A program made the translations under genes and the position numbers. 64,000 bases of DNA from assembly GCF_014837245.1 (NCBI RefSeq), contig NZ_JACYFU010000002.1, positions 682,001 to 746,000 on the forward strand, read 5' to 3'. The DNA comes from Devosia oryzisoli (lineage in GTDB: Bacteria > Pseudomonadota > Alphaproteobacteria > Rhizobiales > Devosiaceae). A model generated the notes under the pieces. That model was given only the letters and a program-made list of their open reading frames with translations, made no database searches and was not told the DNA's origin. Positions 28,036 through 35,461 of the stretch are shown here, piece after piece (the first letter of the stretch is position 1; the number at the start of each line of letters is the position of its first letter).

Positions 28036-28728
28036 ATGAAGCTACAGGCCGTTTCGAACCGCAAACTCTACATCCAGATCGCCGACCAGATCCGGGACCA
28101 GATCCTGGCGGGAGCGGTCGAGGCCGGTCGGCAGTTGCCTTCGGAACGAGACCTCGCATCGTCCCTCGGAGTATCCCGCCCAACTGTGCGCGAAGCGCTG
28201 ATCGCCCTCGAGGTGGCTGGACTGGTCGAGGTCAGGGTTGGGGTGGGAGCCTTCGTTCGCGGACCGGGAAGTCCCGCCGCTGCGCTGCCCGAAAGCAGCG
28301 CCTCGCCGCTCGAAACAATGGCGGTACGGCGGCTGCTTGAGCCGGAGGCGGCGGCGCTGGCCAGCCGGTTCCTGTCGCCAGCTGCGGCGGCGCGCCTGCG
28401 TGAGACGCTGCAGAACATGCGAGCCGCGACGGAAGCGGGGTATTGGTCCACGGATGACGACCGCGCGCTTCATATGATCTTGGCCGAGGCCAGCGGCAAC
28501 GCCGTGCTGCGCGGAATTCTGGACGACCTCTGGACCGAGAGGCGGTGTGCGGTGGACACGCGGTTTCATCAGCACCTGGCTGATATCGGTTCGGTACGGG
28601 CGCAGATCCTGGCCGACCACGACGCGATCGTTGCGGCCGTGGTCACCGGCAACGAAAGCGCTGCGCGCGTGGCCATGGCGCGGCATCTGCAGTTCGTCAG
28701 CGATGCAATGCTGGAGGCCTGGGAGTAG
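28036..28728 (+). CDS. GntR family regulator, FadR/FCD subfamily
   Basis: This 230-residue regulator has an N-terminal winged helix at about 8-75 (LPSERDLASSLGVSRPTVRE) and an FCD ligand domain from about 95 to 225. Candidate metal and ligand His residues are in DRALHMILAEA, ILADHDAIVAAV and MARHLQFVSDA. FCD proteins commonly sense sugar acids such as gluconate. That suits the neighbours: an Rbs-type importer, an SDR and a 6-phosphogluconate dehydrogenase. It is divergent from the importer operon and probably represses it. Confidence 0.92.
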   Translation: MKLQAVSNRKLYIQIADQIRDQILAGAVEAGRQLPSERDLASSLGVSRPTVREALIALEVAGLVEVRVGVGAFVRGPGSPAAALPESSASPLETMAVRRLLEPEAAALASRFLSPAAAARLRETLQNMRAATEAGYWSTDDDRALHMILAEASGNAVLRGILDDLWTERRCAVDTRFHQHLADIGSVRAQILADHDAIVAAVVTGNESAARVAMARHLQFVSDAMLEAWE

Positions 28729-29023
28729 CGGGCGCTAGACCGGCTGCCCCATTGTGGTATGGCGCTAGGGCGCAGTGACAGACGGCAGGCTGGCCCTTTG
28801 GTCGCGCCTCACCGCCTCTTCTTCAACCAGGGTCATCTGTAAGCGGCCGCCGAACCCATCGGTGATGGTGCCTCCAGAGGTTGGTTCGTGGTGCGGTGGT
28901 GGTATCAATCGGGCACAGCACGGACGGGTGGTGCCGCAAGTGTGACCGCCAAGGGCGTTTGCGCCTGCGCCACAGAGGTTGCACACTGCCCAGCAAAATT
29001 GCCAACAACACAGGGAAAACAAG
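28729..29023. other. Intergenic region between GntR and 6PGDH genes (295 bp)
   Basis: No full gene is visible. On the minus strand the last 35 or so codons of a frame ending at 28765 (TSGGTITDGFGGRLQMTLVE and on) look protein-like, while the upstream part of that frame does not. This could be the tail of a decayed gene, but I cannot name it. A promoter for the plus-strand dehydrogenase is not obvious. Confidence 0.35.
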
Positions 29024-30025
29024 ATGCAGATCGGAATGGTGGGCCTTGGTCGCATGGGCGGCAACATGGTTCGGCGGCTGATGCGATCCGGACACGATTG
29101 CGTCGCCTACGACGTCAGCCCCGACAACGTAGCCGCACTCGTCTCCGAAGGCGCTACGGGCAGCGCATCGTTGGCCGATCTGGTGGGCAAACTCGATGCC
29201 CCACGTACCGTCTGGCTCATGGTTCCAGCTGCACTCACGAGCCAGCTCGCCCGCGAGATTGCCGCGCTTCTTTCGGCAGGCGACACGATTGTTGACGGCG
29301 GCAACTCCTATTATCGCGAGGCGGTGGACCTGTCGCGCGAGTTCGCCGGGCTCGGCATCGACTTCATCGACGTCGGCACGAGCGGCGGCGTGTGGGGGCT
29401 GGAGCGCGGTTTCTGCCTCATGATCGGCGGTGCCGAGGCCGCCGTCAAACGCCTCGATCCCATCTTCGCGTCTCTAGCGCCAGGCGCTGCCGGCCCTCTG
29501 GACGGTGCTGTGGGCACGGCGCCTGCGGGGTATCTCCATTGCGGGCCATCGGGTGCCGGCCACTTCGTCAAGATGGTGCACAACGGCATAGAATACGGCG
29601 TTATGGCCGCGTTTGCCGAAGGGTTCAATGTGCTCGACAAGGCCGACGCCGGCACCGAAACGCGCACCACGGATGCCGAAACGGCGCCGCTGTCCGAGCC
29701 GGAATATTATCAGTACGATTTCGATATTGCCGCCGTCGCTGAAGTCTGGCGGCACTCGAGCGTAATCAGTTCGTGGCTACTGGACCTGACCGCAGAGACC
29801 CTGCTGCGCGACCCCAAGCTCGACAATTTTGCGGGCAACGTCTCCGATTCCGGTGAAGGCCGCTGGACGCTCAAGGCCGCCATCGAGACCGGCGTGCCGG
29901 TACCGGTGCTTTCGTCAGCACTCTTCCAGCGTTTCTCCTCGCGTGGCAATGACGAGTTCGCCAACAAGATGATCTCGGCCATGCGCTACGCCTTTGGCGG
30001 GCATCACGAAAAGCCGGGCGGCTAG
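29024..30025 (+). CDS. gnd: 6-phosphogluconate dehydrogenase, decarboxylating, short bacterial (GndA/YqeC-like) form
   Basis: This 333-residue enzyme converts 6-phosphogluconate to ribulose 5-phosphate and CO2. The Rossmann start is MQIGMVGLGRMGGNMVRRL. The substrate-binding segment GNSYYR, the DVGTSGGVWGLERG loop and the catalytic Lys in SGAGHFVKMVHNGIEYG are present. The length matches the short tetrameric forms rather than the 470-residue E. coli enzyme. Asp after beta-2 (AYDVSPDN) is compatible with NAD preference. ATG 29024 has AGGGA upstream. It probably serves the sugar module at 23487-28728. The stop lies one base from the convergent cyoD stop. Confidence 0.92.
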   Translation: MQIGMVGLGRMGGNMVRRLMRSGHDCVAYDVSPDNVAALVSEGATGSASLADLVGKLDAPRTVWLMVPAALTSQLAREIAALLSAGDTIVDGGNSYYREAVDLSREFAGLGIDFIDVGTSGGVWGLERGFCLMIGGAEAAVKRLDPIFASLAPGAAGPLDGAVGTAPAGYLHCGPSGAGHFVKMVHNGIEYGVMAAFAEGFNVLDKADAGTETRTTDAETAPLSEPEYYQYDFDIAAVAEVWRHSSVISSWLLDLTAETLLRDPKLDNFAGNVSDSGEGRWTLKAAIETGVPVPVLSSALFQRFSSRGNDEFANKMISAMRYAFGGHHEKPGG

Positions 30026-30026
30026 A

Positions 30027-30326
30027 CTACATCATCCGCTTGTCCAGGTCGGCGAGAATCCACACCGTCCCGCCGACCATGATCGCCAGGAGCAGCGCGG
30101 AGAAGAGGATCAGTTGCAGATCCTCCCGCTTTTGGCGGCTGAAGTCGATGTGGAGGAAGTAGCGGAACTGCAGCACCACCTGGGCCAGTGCTGAAACGCC
30201 GATGATCCAGAGGGCGGTTATCTGATCGAGGCGGAGGATCACTGCTCCAAAGGCCAGAGCCGTCCAGGCTGCGCAGGCGGCGAAGCCGATGAAGTAGCTG
30301 CGACGCTCGCGCTGTTCGTGGGTCAT
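30027..30326 (-). CDS. cyoD: Cytochrome bo3 quinol oxidase subunit IV (CyoD)
   Basis: This 99-residue protein has three membrane helices and the family segment QVVLQFRYFLHIDFSRQ. It stabilises the copper site of subunit I during assembly. ATG 30326 overlaps the cyoC stop (ATGA) and has GGGAGG upstream. It is the last gene of the oxidase operon. No cyoE (haem O synthase) follows; the convergent 6PGDH gene begins at once. Confidence 0.93.
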   Translation of the reverse strand: MTHEQRERRSYFIGFAACAAWTALAFGAVILRLDQITALWIIGVSALAQVVLQFRYFLHIDFSRQKREDLQLILFSALLLAIMVGGTVWILADLDKRMM

Positions 30327-30946
30327 GCGAGGCCTCCCAGGAACACGACGGAAAAAATGCCGATCCAGATCAGATCGAGGAAGTGCCAGTAGAGCCCGAA
30401 CATGAGCATGAGGCGCTTCGTGTGGTGGTTCTCGCCACGCCGGAGGATGAGCGCCATCATCACACTTGCCCAGAGGATGCCGACGGTGATGTGGAGGCCA
30501 TGCAGCCCCACCAGCGCCCATAGACTTGATAGCCAGCCCGACCGGGTGGGTGCGCCGCCCTTTGCAGCCATGTCGGCAAAGTCCTTGATTTCCAGGGCGA
30601 GGAAGGCGAGGCCCAAGAGGGCCGTCACGGCGAGCCAGAAGGTGACCTTGGCCACGCCTTCCTTGTATTTGACCGCGAGTGCTGAAAAGCCACAGGTGAG
30701 GGAACTGATGAGGAGAATGGCCGTCTGGAGGCCCACACTCGTCAGGTTGAACAACTCAAGCGGCCCTGGCCCCCCCGCCCGCCCCACGACGTCGCTGGCT
30801 GCCGCGTATGTGGCAAAGAACACGCCGAAGGTGATGAGATCGCTCATCAGGAAGACCCAGAAGCCGAATACAGTGGCCTCGGCGCCTGCATGATCGCTGC
30901 CATGATCGGCACCGAGGTTGATCCCGGGGTGGAGATTGTCGCTCAT
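30323..30946 (-). CDS. cyoC: Cytochrome bo3 quinol oxidase subunit III (CyoC)
   Basis: This 207-residue protein has five membrane helices typical of CyoC (FGFWVFLMSDLITFGVFFAT near the start; GLHGLHITVGILWA near 155). Subunit III supports the catalytic subunit and has no redox centre. It overlaps cyoB upstream and cyoD downstream by four bases each. Confidence 0.95.
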   Translation of the reverse strand: MSDNLHPGINLGADHGSDHAGAEATVFGFWVFLMSDLITFGVFFATYAAASDVVGRAGGPGPLELFNLTSVGLQTAILLISSLTCGFSALAVKYKEGVAKVTFWLAVTALLGLAFLALEIKDFADMAAKGGAPTRSGWLSSLWALVGLHGLHITVGILWASVMMALILRRGENHHTKRLMLMFGLYWHFLDLIWIGIFSVVFLGGLA

Positions 30947-33018
30947 GCCGGGTTACCCTCGAACACCGCGCGACCGCGGTTGGCAGGCGTATCTTCCTCA
31001 TCGCGCGTAACGGGCGTAGCCGCATGCACGGCCGCGAGCCAGGCCTCCGTCTTTTCCCGCACTTCGGCTGCGGGAATCGTGCGCTCGGTGTCGGTGCGGA
31101 AGACGCGGAAGATCATGGCGGCAGGGATCGCGACGAACCCCAGCGCCGCGAACCACCAGATGTGCCAGATGATGCCGAAGCCCATGCAAAAGCTGGCGAC
31201 AGCTATTACGAGACCGAAGGCGGTGGAGCGCGGCATCACGATATCTTCGTATTCTTCGATGGGCGCATAGGCGCGACCATCCTGCTTGGCCCGCCAAAAA
31301 TCGTCGACCTGCCGAACCTGAGGAAGGCGAGCGAAGTTCCATTCCGGCGCGGGGGCCGCCACGCTCCATTCCAGCGTCCGCCCATCCCACGGATCGCCCA
31401 GCGGCACGGCAAAACGGTCGCGATGCCTGATCGAGTACCAGAAGGTGAAAAAGATCATCGCCAGCGCCGCCAGGACAACAAGGGCCCCGATGCCGGCCAC
31501 GGTTACCCATGGCCCGTAGGCGCTGTCATCGAAGTCCGGCAGACGGCGGGGCATGCCCATCAGGCCCAGCACGTACAGGGGGAAAAAGGTGAGACTGAAT
31601 CCAACGACCCAGAGCCCCGCTGTAACGCGTCCGAGGCGCTCGTCGAGCCGGAAACCGAAGACTTTGGGAAACCAGTAGTGAATGCCCGCGAGCACTCCAT
31701 AGAGGACACCGGGGATCAGGACGTTATGGAAGTGCGCGACGAGAAAGGTCGAGTTGTGCACCTGATAGTCGATGCTGGGGTTGGCGAGGATCATGCCGGT
31801 CATGCCGCCAATGACAAAGAGCATGAAGAAGCCGAGGAGATAAATCATCGGCACGGTGAGGCGGATCCGGCCGCGCCAGAGCGTTGCCATCCAGTCGTAG
31901 ACCTTCACCCCCGTCGGCACGGCGATGACCATGGTGGCGATGCCGAACGCGATGTTGACGGAAGATGACTGCCCCATCGTGAAGAAGTGGTGCAGCCAAA
32001 CCGTGAAGGAAATGACGGCGATCGCCATGGTGGCCAGCACCAGCGACGTATAGCCATAAAGCGTCTTGCCCGAGAAGGTGGAGGCGACTTCAGACCACAC
32101 GCCATAGGCGGGAAGCACCAGGACGTAGACCTCCGGATGGCCAAACATCCAGAAGATGTTGGCGTAGTTCATCATGTTGCCGCCCAGATCATTGGTGAAG
32201 AAATGAAATCCGAGGAGACGGTCAAGCGCCAGCATGGCCGATGAGACAGTCAGCGGCGGCATGGCGTAGATCAGCATGATGGCGGTGCAGAGTGAGGTCC
32301 AGGTGAAGAGCGTCATGCGCATGTAGTGCATGCCGGGCGCGCGCTTCTTGTAGATCGTCACGGCAAAATTGATGCCCGAAAGCATGGACCCGACGCCGGA
32401 TATAAGGATGGCCCAGAGCCAGTAATCGGGACCGACGCCGGGGTTGAAGGCGAGGCCCGTATAGGGCGGGTAATTGGTCCATCCCCCGGTGGCGAACTGG
32501 CCGATGACCAGCGAGATCATCATCAGGGCAGCGCCTGAGGCGGTGAGGCCGAGACTGACTTGGTTCATCACCGGAAAGGCCATGTCGCGTGCACCGATCT
32601 GCAGCGGCACGGCGATATTGATCAGCCCGACGATCATCGGCACGGCAACGAAGAAGATCATGATCGTGCCATGGGTACTGAAAAGCTGCGCGAAATGATC
32701 GGCGGACAGAAAGCCACCGGCCAGTGCGGTGCCCTGCTGGGCGCGCATGACCGCGCCTTCCGCAACGCCGCGGGACATCATCACCAGCGCCAGAACGATG
32801 TACATGACGCCAATCTTCTTATGGTCGACGCTGGTCAGCCAATCCCGAAATAACGGCACCCAAAGCCGATAGCGCGTCAGCAGGACCGTGGTTACGAGGG
32901 CGCCCAGGATTACGAGACCGGCTGCTCCAGAAGCCACGGCGGTGTTGACACTGGGGTGAGCAATGAGCTCGGCAAAGGGTGTGTCCGTCCACCCGAGGCG
33001 GCCGAAGAGCAGGTTCAT
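30943..33018 (-). CDS. cyoB: Cytochrome bo3 quinol oxidase subunit I (CyoB)
   Basis: This 691-residue catalytic subunit reduces oxygen and pumps protons. Haem and copper ligands align with E. coli at a constant +10 offset: His116, His294, His343-His344, His429 and His431. Tyr298, cross-linked in HPEVY, and Lys372 of the K channel are also present. The length is close to the 663-residue E. coli protein. It lies between cyoA and cyoC with four-base overlaps. All key residues are intact, so an active terminal oxidase is expected. Confidence 0.97.
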   Translation of the reverse strand: MNLLFGRLGWTDTPFAELIAHPSVNTAVASGAAGLVILGALVTTVLLTRYRLWVPLFRDWLTSVDHKKIGVMYIVLALVMMSRGVAEGAVMRAQQGTALAGGFLSADHFAQLFSTHGTIMIFFVAVPMIVGLINIAVPLQIGARDMAFPVMNQVSLGLTASGAALMMISLVIGQFATGGWTNYPPYTGLAFNPGVGPDYWLWAILISGVGSMLSGINFAVTIYKKRAPGMHYMRMTLFTWTSLCTAIMLIYAMPPLTVSSAMLALDRLLGFHFFTNDLGGNMMNYANIFWMFGHPEVYVLVLPAYGVWSEVASTFSGKTLYGYTSLVLATMAIAVISFTVWLHHFFTMGQSSSVNIAFGIATMVIAVPTGVKVYDWMATLWRGRIRLTVPMIYLLGFFMLFVIGGMTGMILANPSIDYQVHNSTFLVAHFHNVLIPGVLYGVLAGIHYWFPKVFGFRLDERLGRVTAGLWVVGFSLTFFPLYVLGLMGMPRRLPDFDDSAYGPWVTVAGIGALVVLAALAMIFFTFWYSIRHRDRFAVPLGDPWDGRTLEWSVAAPAPEWNFARLPQVRQVDDFWRAKQDGRAYAPIEEYEDIVMPRSTAFGLVIAVASFCMGFGIIWHIWWFAALGFVAIPAAMIFRVFRTDTERTIPAAEVREKTEAWLAAVHAATPVTRDEEDTPANRGRAVFEGNPA

Positions 33019-33932
33019 GGCTGGTTTCCGGGGAGGTAGGCAGCTGCGCCGGGCTGGGAAGCCGGCTCAACCGGGCGGCCGTCATGATAACGGCCAACGA
33101 TGGACTGAAAGAGACTCTCATCCACGAGGTTGAGCACAAGGCTGCCCTCTTGCAGGCCGAACTGCTCGCGTGCATCGTCGAGGGTGCCGGCCCTCGCCAA
33201 CTGGGCATAGGCGTCTGCGTCGAGAGCGGGCGCGTCGGCATGACCGGCGGTCCAAGCCTGCCATTGTGCATCGGGCAGGAGGTTCACCGGGAAGTCCTGC
33301 CGCGCGAAGCCGGCGCCATTGAACTGGACGTTGCGCCCCTTGGTGATCCCCGCAGTGTCCGCGACGAGGTTCTGCTCGCTGATCATGCCGGGCATGGCGT
33401 AGACTTGCCCGGCCAGCGAGGGGATCATGAAGCTCTGCATGACCGTGTCGGTCGTGAGGCGCAGCTGAACCGGCCGGTCCACCGGCAGAACAAGAGTGCC
33501 CACACTGGCCAGATGCTGCTCGGGGTAAAGAAAGAGCCACTTCCAGTCGAGGCCCACCACATCGATCTCAAGCGGGTCAGGGCCGAGCGGTTTGTATGGA
33601 TCGAGCCGGACGGTAGACTGCCACAGCCAGAACCCGAGGATTGCCACCAGCACTACCGGCACACCCCACATCACCGCCTCGAGATGGCCGGAAAAACCGA
33701 AGTCGGGCCGATACGTGCCGTGCCGCTGCCGACGATAGCGCCAGACAATGATAGGCACCCCGACCAGGACCGGGACAACGGCGATGGCAGTAATTCCTAT
33801 GACCCGCCAGAGGTGCAACTGCTGCTGTGCGGCGACGGGACCCATTGGCGTAAGCAGGCCATCGGCCAGTGCAGAGCCCGCCAGTAGCGCAAGGAAGAAC
33901 GGTATTGCGGCGAGGCGCAGGAAACGGTCCAT
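33015..33932 (-). CDS. cyoA: Cytochrome bo3 quinol oxidase subunit II (CyoA)
   Basis: This 305-residue subunit binds to subunit I and has a periplasmic cupredoxin domain without a CuA site, as in quinol oxidases. An N-terminal signal (MDRFLRLAAIPFFLALLAGS) is followed by two membrane helices and the segment GLDWKWLFLYPEQHLASVGT. The E. coli protein is a lipoprotein. Here the equivalent place reads LLAGSALADG with no Cys, so the N-terminus is not lipidated in that way. ATG 33932 is chosen because the signal peptide starts there. It opens the cyoABCD operon. Confidence 0.94.
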   Translation of the reverse strand: MDRFLRLAAIPFFLALLAGSALADGLLTPMGPVAAQQQLHLWRVIGITAIAVVPVLVGVPIIVWRYRRQRHGTYRPDFGFSGHLEAVMWGVPVVLVAILGFWLWQSTVRLDPYKPLGPDPLEIDVVGLDWKWLFLYPEQHLASVGTLVLPVDRPVQLRLTTDTVMQSFMIPSLAGQVYAMPGMISEQNLVADTAGITKGRNVQFNGAGFARQDFPVNLLPDAQWQAWTAGHADAPALDADAYAQLARAGTLDDAREQFGLQEGSLVLNLVDESLFQSIVGRYHDGRPVEPASQPGAAAYLPGNQP

Positions 33933-33963
33933 GCCCAAGCCAACTCCCAAGATTTGCCCTATC

Positions 33964-33984
33964 TGGTCCGTCTCGAGCGGACCA
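33964..33984. promoter_or_regulatory. Inverted repeat upstream of cyoA
   Basis: TGGTCCG (33964-33970) and CGGACCA (33978-33984) form a perfect 7-base inverted repeat around TCTCGAG, about 30 bases before the cyoA start. It could be an operator for an oxygen or redox regulator or a leader hairpin. It resembles no consensus I can name. Confidence 0.4.
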
Positions 33985-34085
33985 GCGTAAGAGCCTAACA
34001 CACAATATGCGGTGGTGTTCCGCCCGAGGCCGCAAGATTTTCACAAGCCGCATGCTAGGGTGCCGCATTTCCCGAGGGGATCGCC

Positions 34086-34802
34086 GTGACCGATCTTTAT
34101 CCCGCCAACTTCTACACCGACCGCCGCCGACACACGGCGCATGCTGCAGAGCGCATTTTTGCGGCGTTGCCTCTCGGCCTAGTCCGCGACAGTGTTGCTG
34201 ATATTGGCTGCGGCACCGGCACATTTCTCGCCCAAGCCCTCAGAACCGGCGCAAGCCATGCCTTCGGCGTGGAGGGCGACTGGCTGGACGCGAGCTTGCT
34301 GGACGACAAGCGCATCGTTTTCGAGCATCGAAACCTCGAACAACGCCTCGGCTGTCACGCGGTGGATCTGGTGGTGTCGCTAGAGGTGGCCGAACATCTC
34401 TCACCAGAGCGAGCGGCCACCTTCGTTGGCGATCTCTGCGCCATGGCGCCTGCCGTTCTGTTCAGCGCAGCGATCCCCGGCCAGGGCGGGGTCGGACACC
34501 TCAACGAACAATGGCCTAGCTTTTGGGCTGCGCTGTTCCGGCAGCAAGGCTATTCGGCGCATGACATCATCCGGCCCAAAATCTGGGCCGACGACGCTAT
34601 CCCCGCCTGGTACCGGCAGAACACGCTGCTGTTCCTTGATCAGGTGACTGCCGAGCGGCTCGATCTTCGTCCCGATGACCCAGCGCTGCTCGACCGGGTG
34701 CATCCAGCCTTCTGGGCACGAGCCAACCGGGAGCTGGCATACGCCAATGCCCTACCAGAGTCCGAAGTGTTGCGGCGGCAGGCGGAGGCGGCCCAGCAAT
34801 AA
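34086..34802 (+). CDS. Class I SAM-dependent methyltransferase
   Basis: This 238-residue protein has motif I VADIGCGTGTFLAQAL (about residues 37-52), an acidic loop after beta-2 (FGVEGDWLDASLL) and a motif IV-like VDLVVSLEVAEHL. The start is GTG 34086 with AGGGGA upstream. A C-terminal tail of about 60 residues beyond the fold (WYRQNTLLFLDQ and on) is seen in methyltransferases attached to sugar or surface-polymer pathways. It stands alone between the cyo operon and the polysaccharide locus. The acceptor is unknown. Confidence 0.85.
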   Translation: MTDLYPANFYTDRRRHTAHAAERIFAALPLGLVRDSVADIGCGTGTFLAQALRTGASHAFGVEGDWLDASLLDDKRIVFEHRNLEQRLGCHAVDLVVSLEVAEHLSPERAATFVGDLCAMAPAVLFSAAIPGQGGVGHLNEQWPSFWAALFRQQGYSAHDIIRPKIWADDAIPAWYRQNTLLFLDQVTAERLDLRPDDPALLDRVHPAFWARANRELAYANALPESEVLRRQAEAAQQ

Positions 34803-35447
34803 TCAGCGCGCGGCCCAGAGCAGGCCGCGCTTGAGGATGGTGCGGACATGCGGGATGTCCAGTTCCTCCGCGGTATGGCCGAGCGAGGAATAGAACACCC
34901 GGCCTTTGTCGTGCGTGGTGGTGAACACCACGGGCATCACGACATTCTTGCGCCAGGGGTGGATGTCGCCCGAAAAGGTGGTTGTCGCGAGCACTTCGAC
35001 GGCCGGATCGTAGTTGAGATAGTACTGCTCGGACGTGTGCTCGAAGCTTTCGATACCGGCCATGATCGGATGGTCGGGGCGGGTGACGTCCACGCGGTAG
35101 GCCATGATGTTGCCTGGGTGCTGTACCCAGTAGACGCTTGCGGCATAGCGGAAGGGCACGCTGGCGCGGAAGGTCGTCGCGAGGCCCATGTGGTAGCCGG
35201 CAAGACCCGTCCCGGCGCGGATCGCCGTGATCAATTTGTCCATCTTGTCGGGCGCGAGCGTTCCGTCGGTGATGACGGGCACGACGAGGTCGTTGCTGCC
35301 GACATCTTCCGCGCCCAGCGCGTCGTAGTCCGGCGTGACGGTGACGGCGAAGCCTTCTTCTTCGAGAAGCTCCCGCACGACGTGCGCGCCGCGCTCGGGA
35401 GTGTGTAGTTCCATGCCGCCCCAGACGACGAGGGCCTTCTTGGTCAT
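34803..35447 (-). CDS. ThuA-like (trehalose utilisation/GATase1-like) protein
   Basis: This 214-residue protein has a ThuA-type class I amidotransferase-like fold: KALVVWGGMELHTPERG at the start, GTGLAGYHMGLATTF in the middle and GRVFYSSLGHTAEELD near the end. ThuA proteins take part in disaccharide utilisation in rhizobia, with an unclear reaction. ATG 35447 has AGGAG nine bases upstream. It is the last gene of the operon that starts at 48376, 14 bases after the acyltransferase fusion. A role in processing 3-keto or other oxidised sugars is possible but unproved. Confidence 0.88.
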   Translation of the reverse strand: MTKKALVVWGGMELHTPERGAHVVRELLEEEGFAVTVTPDYDALGAEDVGSNDLVVPVITDGTLAPDKMDKLITAIRAGTGLAGYHMGLATTFRASVPFRYAASVYWVQHPGNIMAYRVDVTRPDHPIMAGIESFEHTSEQYYLNYDPAVEVLATTTFSGDIHPWRKNVVMPVVFTTTHDKGRVFYSSLGHTAEELDIPHVRTILKRGLLWAAR

Positions 35448-35461
35448 TCCCGGTGCTCCTT

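Noticed and set aside
28765-29067. 100-codon minus-strand frame between GntR and 6PGDH genes
   Set aside because: The first two thirds overlap the 6PGDH start and look non-coding; only the tail might be a gene remnant, so it is noted as a weak finding rather than a gene.
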